A DNA stretch of 64,000 nt from Pelatocladus maniniholoensis HA4357-MV3. GTDB taxonomy: Bacteria > Cyanobacteriota > Cyanobacteriia > Cyanobacteriales > Nostocaceae. A model generated the notes under the pieces. It did no database searches. It was not told the origin of the DNA and was given only the letters and a program-made list of their open reading frames with translations. The stretch lies in NCBI GenBank assembly GCA_019359115.1, contig JAHHHW010000077.1, positions 1 to 64,000 of the forward strand, given 5' to 3'. Shown here in pieces: positions 33,708-42,906 of this stretch (its first letter is position 1; the number at the start of each line of letters is the position of its first letter). A program made the translations under genes and the position numbers.

Positions 33708-34310
33708 TCATTTTTTCAAAACTAACTGGAAAGAATTTAAGTATCCATTAATAGTTTGAGATAAAGTATGCTGTTGCTTTTTAGTTGCGATCGCCATGAC
33801 TTGATACAAACGTCCATCAGCAACATACATGCGGTTTTTAGTTATTTTTCCACCAGAGTTGACATACTCAATTTCTTTGCCAGGATGACCGTTGGAACTA
33901 CTAATTCTACGTTGTCCAATTAAATTACTTTGGGTTGTTTTTACAGCCAGAATTTGGGCATTGTTAAGTATTAATTGGGGATTTGTCATTTGACCATAGC
34001 TATGGGGAAAGTCATTGTATGCGACGATGTAAGCCACTTCTTGGTTAGCTAATTGACCAACAAAGACTTGTAAATTTATTTCCCCCATATAGGTTTTTTG
34101 GGTTTGGGTAATAACTTTAGGCATTCCCGGCATTAAGACAGTGAAGCTACCATCTGGGGCAGTAAATAGCTTCCATTCTGACTTAATTGGTTTATTCGGA
34201 GCTGGTTTGGTTGGAGAAAGGGGGCGCTGGGGGGGACGCGCCTCGACACGAGTAAATCCGCTACATAGCAAGGCGGTAGTAATGAGGAACAACAATACTC
34301 TTTTTGCCAT
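33708..34310 (-). CDS. Exported hypothetical protein
   Basis: 200-residue protein with an N-terminal signal peptide (MAKRVLLFLITTALLCSGFTRVEA), a Pro/Lys-rich linker, then a beta-rich domain beginning WKLFTAPDGSFTVLMPGMP. The 'F-V-MPG-P' start and the later YVNSGGKITKNRMYVADGRLYQV are recurrent in exported cyanobacterial proteins of unknown function. It is convergent with the invertase and lies 121 bases downstream of glk on the same strand. Confidence 0.7.
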   Translation of the reverse strand: MAKRVLLFLITTALLCSGFTRVEARPPQRPLSPTKPAPNKPIKSEWKLFTAPDGSFTVLMPGMPKVITQTQKTYMGEINLQVFVGQLANQEVAYIVAYNDFPHSYGQMTNPQLILNNAQILAVKTTQSNLIGQRRISSSNGHPGKEIEYVNSGGKITKNRMYVADGRLYQVMAIATKKQQHTLSQTINGYLNSFQLVLKK

Positions 34311-34431
34311 AGTTTTTGCTTTTACACGTGCTAATATTACGTAGATGAATAAGTTTGTTATAACTTAACCAAATATTTAGAAGCACCCGTAAATTTGTGT
34401 AAAAACAGCATTCTTATCCTATGTATATACA

Positions 34432-35457
34432 CTATAACCTTGAAGCATAAATAGCAGCACCGATTAATCCCACTTGTTGATTTATTACAACATGTACTGG
34501 TATTTCTTCTAACAGGGAGCGCATTCTACCTTTATGGGTAAAGTTGAACAAAAACTCACTCTTTTGAATTAAAGACAGAATTTTTGGGGCTATACCACCA
34601 GCAACATATAAACCACCATAAGGAAGGAGTTTGAGGGCAAGATTACCAGCTTCCGCGCCGTAAGCGTCTATAAATAACTGCATTGTTTGTTCACTAAGGC
34701 GATCGCTTCCTTGTAAAGCAGCATTACCAATGACAGCACCCGGATCAACACTTTTTTCTTGTTTTCCTGCTTCTTGTTCCCAAGTTCTGACTATTTCAGC
34801 AATCTCTGGTGATTCGTTGCTAATTTTGCGATCGCGCAAAAATTGGTAAATAGAAACAATTCCTAAACCAGAAACTACCCGTTCCACAGAAACACGCTGG
34901 ATACTATGTTTATCTAACAGATATTTCAGCAGTTGAAATTCTAACTCAGTGCGAGGGGCAAAATCAGCGTGTCCACCCTCAGAAGGAAAAGCTTGATAAA
35001 AATTTCCCTGTTTGATTAAAAATCCTTGTCCTAAACCAGTACCAGCACCAATAATCCCGATGGGTGCATCTGGGTTTGGTTTACCAGGTTGAAGTGTATA
35101 AAAGTCCTGTACTTCTAGACCTAAAATGCCATAGGCAACAGCAGTAAAATCATTAATTAAAGACACATGAGTGACACCGAGTTGTTGTCGCAGACGTTCG
35201 GTGTCCAGAAACCAAGCCAAATTGGTCAGCTTGGCGGTATTGTGAACTATAGGCCCGGCGATCGCAAAACAAGCTTTTTCCGGTATGGGTGTGTTAGCTG
35301 CTGCCAAAAACTGCTGTACTATTGGCACTAAATCAGGAAAATCGCCACTGCGGTAACGCTGTTCATACACCGTGCGTAAAAGAGGTGCTTCTGTTTCCTC
35401 CATCACTCGCAGAATGGTTTTTGTGCCGCCGATGTCTCCTGCTAGTAGTAAAGTCAT
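34432..35457 (-). CDS. glk: Glucokinase
   Basis: 341-residue ROK-independent (GlcK-type) glucokinase that converts glucose to glucose 6-phosphate. The phosphate-1 motif is GDIGGTKTILRV near the start, glucose binding involves LINDFTAVAYG and GAGTGLGQGFL, and EGGHADFAPR matches the family. GGLYVAGGIAPKIL is the adenosine motif. It probably acts with the nearby neutral invertase to use sucrose-derived glucose. Confidence 0.93.
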   Translation of the reverse strand: MTLLLAGDIGGTKTILRVMEETEAPLLRTVYEQRYRSGDFPDLVPIVQQFLAAANTPIPEKACFAIAGPIVHNTAKLTNLAWFLDTERLRQQLGVTHVSLINDFTAVAYGILGLEVQDFYTLQPGKPNPDAPIGIIGAGTGLGQGFLIKQGNFYQAFPSEGGHADFAPRTELEFQLLKYLLDKHSIQRVSVERVVSGLGIVSIYQFLRDRKISNESPEIAEIVRTWEQEAGKQEKSVDPGAVIGNAALQGSDRLSEQTMQLFIDAYGAEAGNLALKLLPYGGLYVAGGIAPKILSLIQKSEFLFNFTHKGRMRSLLEEIPVHVVINQQVGLIGAAIYASRL

Positions 35458-35692
35458 AAATATATATATATGGTAGTTGCTGGTTGCTGATTGGTGCTTG
35501 CTGATTGCTAGGGGCGCACAGCTAGCTGTTCGCTCGTACAGTAGTTAGTAGTTGATTTTTTACCACTAACTAGGATCGGTTTTCAATTACCTAAAGACTG
35601 TTGAGTGCTTTTCCATATTTGACCATTAACTGTTAACCAATAACAACTATTACTAATAGTCATCACGAGAAAGATGTTTAGCTATATATCCA

Positions 35693-36340
35693 TCAATTAA
35701 ACCGAACAAATTCCTCGACCTGCGTTAAGTGAGAAGTATCTCCCTTGAGTTCGAGAAACCATTCTGGATGTTGACGTACAACTTTTACTAAGCTACATAA
35801 AGATGCTTTAACTTCCGTTACAGCAATTTCACCGACAAATCCCATAGCTGCGCCTAGTACAGATGCACCATGTCCTACCAGTAAAATATTGTCTGGAGAA
35901 TATTCTGTGGCTAGACATCTAGCGGTTTGTCCGGAACGCGCTCGCACTTGTGGTTGAGTTTCTGGATATTTAGCAGCAATGCGAGAAGTGTAGCTAGTAT
36001 CTATTCTAGGGAATAGTTCAGCCAGAGCAGGAATAGAAAGCCTTTCTGGTTCCTCTGTCATCCAAGCAGGATTGAGCCATTCACTCAAACCAGTTTCTAG
36101 TTTAATTGGTAAATCCAGAACTTCTGCAACAGCGTTTGCCGTTTGTACGGTTCGCAAGAAAGGCGAAGCGAAAATATGGGCAATTTTTTCTTTCTGGAGA
36201 CGGTTAGCTAATTGCTTGGCTTGTATAAAACCATCTTCAGACAAAGGGGGATCATAACGTCGTTCGGCGGTAAGAAACCAATCAGGGTTAACAAAATCAA
36301 GGCGGTTAGCGTGTCTTGCTATCCAGATGATTTGACTCAT
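35693..36340 (-). CDS. Histidine phosphatase family protein
   Basis: 215-residue phosphoglycerate-mutase-like protein. The RHG motif appears as ARHANRLDF, with Ala in place of Gly; the second catalytic histidine is in LLVGHGASVLGA. FASPFLRTVQTANAVAEVL and the acidic ETGLSEW segment complete the pocket. The ATG at 36340 (MSQIIWIARH) is preferred to the ATG at 36364. The substrate is unknown; fungal and animal UbaSH-like proteins have a similar layout. Confidence 0.82.
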   Translation of the reverse strand: MSQIIWIARHANRLDFVNPDWFLTAERRYDPPLSEDGFIQAKQLANRLQKEKIAHIFASPFLRTVQTANAVAEVLDLPIKLETGLSEWLNPAWMTEEPERLSIPALAELFPRIDTSYTSRIAAKYPETQPQVRARSGQTARCLATEYSPDNILLVGHGASVLGAAMGFVGEIAVTEVKASLCSLVKVVRQHPEWFLELKGDTSHLTQVEEFVRFN

Positions 36341-36728
36341 GGGTTGATTGCCAAGCGGATACACTTTGCAGACTGCAAAATAAATATCATCTCATGTTCT
36401 CTTTCCGATCGTTATATCTAACACCGAAGCCAGATTGAAATTTTACCGTGATTTACTTGGCTTGAGACTGGCAGGTGAAAGTATGAATTACGGTACACAA
36501 CAGGAGCATCTCAATAATGTCCAAGGAGCCAGATTGCAACCTTAGTGGATTGCGATCGCCTGCTGGGTCTGGGATTGAGTTTTTGGAATACCTGACACCA
36601 CGAAACGGACGACCTTTTATTTACACAATTTATCTTGACTTTGATTCCTCAAAACTCTAAAGTCTTAAGAAAAACAATTGCAATAAATTCGCATAAATAC
36701 TGATAATAATTCCTAACGGAGAAAGCAC
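36341..36728. other. Intergenic stretch, 388 bases
   Basis: Upstream of the phosphonate-type transporter genes. The start at 36729 is preceded by ACGGAGAAAGCAC. I see no convincing Pho box (tandem CTTAACCT-like octamers), so phosphate control is not supported by my reading. No gene is visible. Confidence 0.45.
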
Positions 36729-37703
36729 ATGAGAGTCACTAAACAGGGTGTTCTGGGTGTAGGAGTCGTATCTGTAGCCCTTATAGGTTTACTTGCTAGT
36801 ACCTTTGGAGAAAGATCGGCGATCGCGAATCTAATTCCCAATCAAAAAGAGCAAACCTTACTGGCCCAAGGGAAGACAAATGAATTAGTAGTAATATTTC
36901 CTAGTCGTTCTGACTCTACAGATTTGCAAAATAAAGCCAATGCTGTCGCTACATTTTTGTCTGAACAGTTAGGAGTTCCAGTCAAAGCACAGATTGGTGA
37001 TGACACCGCAGCAGTGGAAGCTTTAAGAGCCAACCGTGCTGATATCGCTTTCTTGAGTAGCCGTCCGGCGTTGAAAGCTGAACAATTGGCAAATGCTCGT
37101 TTGTATTTAGCTGAAGTCCGCCCCACTTATTCAGGTAAATATACGTATAACTCAATATTTGTTGTTTCCAAAAATAGTCCCCTGAAAACCCAGTCCACAG
37201 CCAAAGCCACTTTGTCACAATTACGCGGTAAAAAAATAGCTTTCACTTCTCCCACTTCTGGATCTGGATTTATTTTCCCCACTGGTGAACTTGTGAAACA
37301 AGGACTTGTACAAAACCGCGATCGCTTAAATAATTTCTTTGGACAAGTTGCTTATGGTGGTAATTACAGCAAAGCCATACAAGCTGTGTTGCGTGGTCAA
37401 GCGGATGTAGCTGCTGTGTCAGAATATGCACTTAACCCCCCGTACATTACAGAAGCAGAAAAAAATCAAGTGCGAGTTCTCCACAAAATTTCTGGCGTTC
37501 CTGCTCACGGTGTTGCTATTGATGATGACGTTCCCAGCGCTACACGCGACAAAATCATCAACGCGATGTTGCTATTGAATCAGCCACAAAATAACCAATT
37601 GCTGCGTAACTTATATAACTCTACAGAATTGGTCAAAGTTGACCATAACCAACATCTAGCACCTCTACGTAATGCCCTGCAACTAGCAGGTATTCAGCCT
37701 TAA
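36729..37703 (+). CDS. Phosphonate/phosphite-type ABC transporter binding protein (PhnD-like)
   Basis: 324-residue periplasmic binding protein with a hydrophobic signal segment near residues 10-28 (VLGVGVVSVALIGLLAST). It belongs to the PhnD/PtxB group: VVIFPSRSDSTDLQNKANAVATFLSEQLGVPV, then DIAFLSSRPAL, GKKIAFTSPTSGSGFIFP, VAYGGNYSKAIQAVLRGQADVAAVSE, and VLHKISGVPAHGVAIDDDVP. The ligand may be phosphonate, phosphite or phosphate. It heads an operon with an ATPase and a permease. Confidence 0.88.
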   Translation: MRVTKQGVLGVGVVSVALIGLLASTFGERSAIANLIPNQKEQTLLAQGKTNELVVIFPSRSDSTDLQNKANAVATFLSEQLGVPVKAQIGDDTAAVEALRANRADIAFLSSRPALKAEQLANARLYLAEVRPTYSGKYTYNSIFVVSKNSPLKTQSTAKATLSQLRGKKIAFTSPTSGSGFIFPTGELVKQGLVQNRDRLNNFFGQVAYGGNYSKAIQAVLRGQADVAAVSEYALNPPYITEAEKNQVRVLHKISGVPAHGVAIDDDVPSATRDKIINAMLLLNQPQNNQLLRNLYNSTELVKVDHNQHLAPLRNALQLAGIQP

Positions 37704-37800
37704 AGAATTAATGATTGGTAGTAGTTGATTGTTGATTGTTATTTACTCCCCACACTCCCCACACCCTCTCACTTCCCACACTTCCCTCACCTCCTTCAAC

Positions 37801-38532
37801 ATGTATCCCGCTATTGAGTGTCACAATCTGAAGACAGCATACTCACCATCTTTACAACGTCCCATCTTGAATGGGATTAGTTGCCAAATTCATCATGGTG
37901 AGTTTGTGGCTTTGCTAGGACTCAATGGTGCGGGTAAATCTACGCTATTGCGATCGCTTATGGGACTACTACCCTTAGAGCAGGGAAGTATCAATATTAA
38001 TGGTGTGCCAATTAATCCTCGTACATTAACGCAAATTAGGCGAGACATTGGGATGTTATTTCAAGGTGGGGGATTAATTCCTCAACTCCCAGCAATTGAT
38101 AATGTTTTGTGTGGGAAACTAGGTATACGCACAACTTGGCAGACCCTGTTTGGTTTTCCCAAACGCGATCGCCGTCAAGCGTTGGAGATATTAGAGCAAT
38201 TGGGTTTAAGAGAACAAGCTGATCAAAAAACTAGTTTACTGAGTGGTGGACAGCAACAACGAGTAGCGATCGCTCGTGCTTTAATTCAATCTCCCCAAAT
38301 TCTTTTAGCCGATGAACCGATTACAGGTTTAGATGTCATGGCCTGTAAACAGGTTATGGATACTTTATCTCAATTACATTCTCAGCAAGGCATAACCATT
38401 GTCACTGTTCTGCACGATTTGGGTATAGCAGCAGAATATGCCCAACGAGCGATCGTCCTAGATAATGGACGTGTTGTTTATGATGGTCATAGTGAAAATT
38501 TGCAAGCCCAATTTTCTGTGATTAGAGAGTAG
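37801..38532 (+). CDS. Phosphonate-type ABC transporter ATP-binding protein (PhnC-like)
   Basis: 243-residue ATPase: Walker A GLNGAGKST, Q-loop GMLFQGGGLI, signature LLSGGQQQRVAIARA, Walker B ILLADEPITGLD, H-loop VLHD. The frame is open from 37729, but that part is low-complexity (SPHSPHPLTSHTSLTS) coming from a repeat tract; MYPAIECHNLKTAYSP at the ATG 37801 is the domain's start. It follows the binding protein by 97 bases and precedes the permease by 28 bases. Confidence 0.9.
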   Translation: MYPAIECHNLKTAYSPSLQRPILNGISCQIHHGEFVALLGLNGAGKSTLLRSLMGLLPLEQGSININGVPINPRTLTQIRRDIGMLFQGGGLIPQLPAIDNVLCGKLGIRTTWQTLFGFPKRDRRQALEILEQLGLREQADQKTSLLSGGQQQRVAIARALIQSPQILLADEPITGLDVMACKQVMDTLSQLHSQQGITIVTVLHDLGIAAEYAQRAIVLDNGRVVYDGHSENLQAQFSVIRE

Positions 38533-38560
38533 AAGTCGTTGGTGACTGAGTAGTATAAAT

Positions 38561-39352
38561 ATGAAGTATTTTGTAATTTTCTGGAAGCGTTTTGCTTGGC
38601 TGAGTCGCCTACTGATTTTCTGCTTGATAATAGCAATTTACGCTTGGGCTTTGCAGGGTCTGAAGGTAGATTTTGAACTTCTTAAGAATAGTTGGCCCTA
38701 CATAACTGATTTTATTTCTAGATTATTTCCACCAGACCCAGCTGTTTTAGATATTGCTATTCAAGCATTAGTTGAAACAATACAAATGTCTTTGTGGGGA
38801 ACTACTTTAGGAGCAATTCTTTCTCTACCAATAGCTATTGCTAGCGCCCATAATATTGCTCCTGTTTGGTTGCAATGGTTGGCTAATCTCCTACAAAATA
38901 TAGTGCGTTCGGTTCCTTCGATTATTCTGGGTTTAATTTTTGTCGCAGCAACCGGACTGGGTGCGCCTGCTGGTACTTTGGCTTTAAGCATCTATACGAT
39001 TGGCTACCTTGCTAAGTTGTATCAACAAGCGATCGAAGCAGTAGACTCTCGCTCTATAGAATATTTGCAAGTAACGGGAGCATCAAGACTACAGACAGCG
39101 CAATATGGCATCTTACCTCAAGTCTTGCCTTTGGGCTTAGGATATACACTGTGGATGTTTGAGTACAATATCCGTGCTGCTTCTGTGTTGGGTGTAGTTG
39201 GAGCAGGTGGTATTGGCTTTCAGTTAAAAAGTTATATAGATGGTTTTGAATATAACAAAGCAACAACCATGATGTTGGTGTTGTTGATAGTCGTGACTAT
39301 CATAGATTTCTTAAGTAGCCAGTTACGTAAACATCTTGATTCTAGTAGATAG
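38561..39352 (+). CDS. Phosphonate-type ABC transporter permease (PhnE-like)
   Basis: 263-residue inner-membrane protein with about six helices. The binding-protein-dependent transport motif is present: YLQVTGASRLQTAQYGILPQVLPLGLGYTLWMFEYNIR, and ASVLGVVGAGGIGFQL as in PhnE. It completes a three-gene importer. No C-P lyase, phosphonatase or phosphite dehydrogenase (ptxD) gene is in the window, so use of the imported compound must be encoded elsewhere. Confidence 0.9.
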   Translation: MKYFVIFWKRFAWLSRLLIFCLIIAIYAWALQGLKVDFELLKNSWPYITDFISRLFPPDPAVLDIAIQALVETIQMSLWGTTLGAILSLPIAIASAHNIAPVWLQWLANLLQNIVRSVPSIILGLIFVAATGLGAPAGTLALSIYTIGYLAKLYQQAIEAVDSRSIEYLQVTGASRLQTAQYGILPQVLPLGLGYTLWMFEYNIRAASVLGVVGAGGIGFQLKSYIDGFEYNKATTMMLVLLIVVTIIDFLSSQLRKHLDSSR

Positions 39353-39762
39353 TTGTTGGTCAATCGATTTTGGATTTTGGATTTCATCGTGAGCGCTCAG
39401 TCGAACGATTTTATAAAATGGAATTGACCCCACAGATAAATCTGTTTGCTCTGTATCCTGGGAGGAATAATCGGTCACATTTGTTATTTTTCTCATCTAT
39501 TTTGTTTGTTTTAGTTTGTTCCCAATTTTTAATTTTTAATTGTTTTTCCCCCTTGTCCCCTTTGTCGCTAAACTCAAAAATTACTGATTTACAAATTAGA
39601 CTATAGTATAAAAAAATACGTTAGCATCAAACTAACTTATATTTTTTTATATCAAAAATTCACAAATTTTACTTAATTCTTGCATTTATCTTTATAAAAG
39701 AACATTGCTAGTTATTAGATAGTGGTCAGTAGTAAATAACTAATAACCACTAATTATTAAAT
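39353..39762. other. Intergenic stretch between convergent genes, 410 bases
   Basis: AT-rich, with short pyrimidine and TTTT tracts. An open frame at 39370-39606 lacks codon bias and similarity and is not called. No RNA motif that I recognise is visible. Confidence 0.5.
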
Positions 39763-40560
39763 CTAAAGCTGATTCAGCATCTTATGTGTTTGAGGTATTA
39801 CCCGCACCTGCTTAACAAAGCGCTTTATCAAAGCTTGCCACATCAATACCTGTTCTGGAGAAGGGGCAAGCACAGGATTTTTGGTGAATTGTTCAGAAGC
39901 AGGCAAAGGAGTGACAGGTTGTAAAAATACTGGGATCGCTGGACTTACCTGTGCTACAAGTAAAGCCGAACGCTCCAACTCAGCCGGGTTTGTTTCGTCG
40001 GAAATGATTATTTTGACAAAGATTTCTACTTGTGATTCATAACAAAGTTGGAGAAATTTACTGTGTTCTTGCCAACAATTTTCACCACTAGTACTGGGTA
40101 ATTTCAAATCCATACCTACAGAGTCTAAATAGGGCAAAATCATTGCCAACTGTTCTGGACGATGCCCTCCAGTCTCTAAATATATAGGCAAAGCAGTAAT
40201 TGCACGTATCTGTGGTAAAAACTCCACTAAAAATCCAGCATGAAGCAGAGGTTCGCCACCAGTCAAGCTAATGCTATCGTGTAAAGAAGGTATATTTTGC
40301 CGCTCGATCCATTCGAGTAATATAGGTAAAGAGACAGGATTTGAGTAGATTTCAAAATCGCGTTTTCCTGGCGATCGCTCTATCCTACAGTTAGTGGGTG
40401 CATTCCACGTATGAGCGCTATCACAGAATTGACAGCGCAAATCACAAAGAGCAAAGCGAATAAAAATCTGACGTGTCCCGACATTCAGACCTTCCCCTTG
40501 AATAGCGGAAAAGACTTCTACCAGGCGTGCTGTGGGTGTAATACCAATTTTAGTAGTCAT
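39763..40560 (-). CDS. queE: 7-carboxy-7-deazaguanine synthase
   Basis: 265-residue radical SAM enzyme of queuosine/preQ0 synthesis that contracts the pterin ring of CPH4. The start RLVEVFSAIQGEGLNVGTRQIFIRF leads into the iron-sulfur motif CDLRCQFCDSAHTWN (C-x3-C-x2-C), then SLTGGEPLLH for SAM binding. The frame is open back to 40659, but relatives begin near MTTKIGITPT, so ATG 40560 is used. No other queuosine genes adjoin it. Confidence 0.9.
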   Translation of the reverse strand: MTTKIGITPTARLVEVFSAIQGEGLNVGTRQIFIRFALCDLRCQFCDSAHTWNAPTNCRIERSPGKRDFEIYSNPVSLPILLEWIERQNIPSLHDSISLTGGEPLLHAGFLVEFLPQIRAITALPIYLETGGHRPEQLAMILPYLDSVGMDLKLPSTSGENCWQEHSKFLQLCYESQVEIFVKIIISDETNPAELERSALLVAQVSPAIPVFLQPVTPLPASEQFTKNPVLAPSPEQVLMWQALIKRFVKQVRVIPQTHKMLNQL

Positions 40561-40865
40561 TTGATGATCAAAAGGCGTATGCGCCCTCTCAGCATAAAGC
40601 AGGGATATTTCTGAACTTCTAGTTCTATTGTGAACTTTACTGGCAGTCTCCAATTTCAACTCCAGTAATCTAGCTGTCCGGAAAAGACACTTTCACGGGT
40701 GGAGCAAAAGTAAAGGGGTACTATCCTTTGATATTTTCTCAATTTCAATCCGTTCATAACCTGGGTAGCGGACTACTAGTGATTAGTTATGATTTGAACT
40801 GATCGCATATCAGTTTAAGTGATTTACTAAAACTAAGTAATGTTTGGCATATTACATTGACTAAC
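40561..40865. other. Divergent promoter region, about 300 bases
   Basis: Between queE and the STAS-sugar transferase gene. AT-rich, no gene or RNA motif that I recognise. The start at 40866 has no strong ribosome-binding site; a GTTTGGCATATTACATTGACTAAC segment precedes it. Confidence 0.45.
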
Positions 40866-41891
40866 ATGGCAATGAAGGTGCAGGGTTTCATGATTAGCCA
40901 ACCCCAAGAGGTAGATTTTCCAGTGATGTTCTTACATGACACAGCAATAGTGCAAGTATCAGAGCGATTAAGCGTGCTAGAGGCGGTAGCCTTTAAGCAA
41001 ACTTGCCAAAATATCACCAAAACACAACCAATTCCGCAGAAAATCATCATTGACTTTCAGGAAACTACTTTTATGGATAGTAGTGGTTTAGGTGCTTTGG
41101 TAAGTAATTTTAAAATTGCTCAAGATCAAGGGATAGAATTTATACTGCGGAATGTCACCCCGCAAGTCATGGCTGTACTCAACCTGACAGGACTGGAAAA
41201 GGTTTTTCCTATTGAGTCTAGTAACTCACTCTCACTACGTTCTAAGAATCAACTCGAAGAACAGCTACCGACGACACATCCTTCTGTCCGTTCTTGGATG
41301 AAACGGGTAATCGATATTGTTGGAGCATTGGTAGGTTTAGTCATTATAGGAGTTTTATTTATTCCTATTGCTATTGCGATCGCAATTAACGATCCCGGCC
41401 CCATTTTATTTAGTCAAATTCGTTGTGGTTGGATGGGTAAACGCTTCCGCATTTGGAAATTCCGCTCCATGTATGTTGATGCTGAAGCCAGAAAGGCTGA
41501 ATTGGCCAAACACAACCAAGTACAAGGAGCTTTTTTCAAAATTGACAATGATCCCAGAATTACTAAAGTAGGACGCTTTTTGCGACGTACTAGTTTAGAC
41601 GAACTACCACAGTTTTGGAATGTTCTCAAAGGAGAAATGAGTCTAGTCGGTACAAGACCACCCACACCCGATGAAGTAGAACGTTATGAAGTACCAGAAT
41701 GGCAACGTTTGGATGTAAAACCAGGTATGACTGGAGAATGGCAAGTCAATGGACGATCTAGCGTACGTAAATTTGAGGATGTAATTCGTCTGGATTTGCA
41801 ATATCAAAAAAACTGGAGTTTGCTATACGATTTGAAACTGATTATGAAAACAGTAACTATCCTGTTTCACAAAAACAGTGGTGCTGTCTAG
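40866..41891 (+). CDS. STAS-domain - undecaprenyl-phosphate sugar transferase fusion
   Basis: 341 residues in two parts. Residues about 15-120 form a STAS (anti-sigma antagonist type) domain with the phosphorylatable-serine motif FMDSSGLGALVSNFKIA. A linker leads to a bacterial sugar transferase (about 140-340): membrane segment VIDIVGALVGLVIIGVLF, then NDPGPILFSQIRCG, FRIWKFRSMYVDAE, RFLRRTSLDELPQFWNVLKGEMSLVGTRPPTPDEV, KPGMTGEWQVNGRS. The transferase loads the first sugar-phosphate on undecaprenyl phosphate for polysaccharide synthesis; the STAS part suggests regulation by a kinase/phosphatase switch. ATG 40866 is used instead of a TTG at 40857. Confidence 0.88.
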   Translation: MAMKVQGFMISQPQEVDFPVMFLHDTAIVQVSERLSVLEAVAFKQTCQNITKTQPIPQKIIIDFQETTFMDSSGLGALVSNFKIAQDQGIEFILRNVTPQVMAVLNLTGLEKVFPIESSNSLSLRSKNQLEEQLPTTHPSVRSWMKRVIDIVGALVGLVIIGVLFIPIAIAIAINDPGPILFSQIRCGWMGKRFRIWKFRSMYVDAEARKAELAKHNQVQGAFFKIDNDPRITKVGRFLRRTSLDELPQFWNVLKGEMSLVGTRPPTPDEVERYEVPEWQRLDVKPGMTGEWQVNGRSSVRKFEDVIRLDLQYQKNWSLLYDLKLIMKTVTILFHKNSGAV

Positions 41892-42090
41892 CTTTATTCT
41901 ACAAAGAAAGATATTATCTTGATTGTTAGTATTACCTTGGCGAACATAGCCAGGGTTAATAATATTATGCCCATTAAATTCGCCTTTTGTCTCAATTGGC
42001 AAACTCACCGGAAACATCCGCAAAAATTATCAGTCCCAGTCCGACAATCGTCACAAAATTCAATATTAAAAATTTTAAATCAAAAATAGA

Positions 42091-42645
42091 TTATCTAACC
42101 TGAATATTTAATGCTCTAAGCCAAGTTAGGAACGATAGTCTACTAAAGTAGGCAGGGCGCGCTAAAAACAAAAGTAATACTGACGCAAACGCTAGAGCTT
42201 GACTCAGTTTTGCTGCTACACTCAGTAGAATTAATCCAACTATAACTGAGTCACCCAAGTCTTTCCGATGGGAGACATCAAAACAATGCAGTACCTGTAC
42301 TTGGATTAAGAATTCTGCTAAATCCAGTCGTGTATCATTCAACTCTCCCATCAACCGCCCTAAGAAAGCACCTAGTGCTACTAACATTTCTATGGCAATA
42401 CAAAATTTAACTGGGATATTGCGATCGCGACGACGGTAATAACCCCAAATAGAACCTAATATCGATAGTGGTACAGCCCAAAAACTAGACCAAGTTTCAG
42501 CTGCAACATCCGTCGCCACGACACTCACAATTATCAACGCTAGCACCAGCACCCGCAAGGTAATTGAATTTTCTACTTCTGCTGTTACAGGTGACTGGAG
42601 CATTTTTTGCCACCAGTCATCACCTAAAGGTAGACGCCAAGCCAA
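42091..42645 (-). pseudogene. Truncated N-terminus of a TgpA-like transglutaminase membrane protein
   Basis: About 160 residues match the first half of the cyanobacterial TgpA-type transglutaminase membrane protein: NSITLRVLVLALIIVSVVATDVAAETW, WGYYRRRDRNIPVKFCIAIEM, LNDTRLDLAEFLIQVQVLHCFDVSHRKDLGDS and VAAKLSQALAFASVLLLFLA, each within membrane helices. The reading then changes to unrelated sequence and stops, where family members run on for hundreds more residues including the catalytic domain. The start is also weak (a TTG, with a stop just upstream). It looks like a fragment after a deletion or rearrangement. Confidence 0.7.
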
Positions 42646-42906
42646 TTCATCCTGGAAAAGTTAAACATTGAGAGTTAAAAAGCAGCAGACTGGTATATAA
42701 AGCGATAATAGTAGACGCTACTGACGCAAAACGAGCGAGGTCAACTATAACCTCTCTCGTATTCTAAGTCTCCTCACTGTAGCTGCCTGTAGACGCCCTA
42801 ATAACCGCTTTTTCAAAAATGCAAACGTTTTCAAAACCAGGATGATATTCATTTCATAACAAAGGCTTTTATCAAGTTTCAGTGCTAGCGATCGCCAAAT
42901 ATTTAG

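Noticed and set aside
36341-36728. Pho box upstream of the PhnD-like gene
   Set aside because: No tandem CTTAACCT-like octamers could be found by eye.
39370-39606. 78-residue open frame after the permease gene
   Set aside because: Low-complexity end (SPLSPLSL), no ribosome site, no similarity.
41823-42023. 66-residue minus-strand open frame overlapping the end of the sugar transferase gene
   Set aside because: It overlaps coding sequence on the opposite strand for a third of its length and shows no recognisable similarity; possibly part of a rearranged sequence, but not called.
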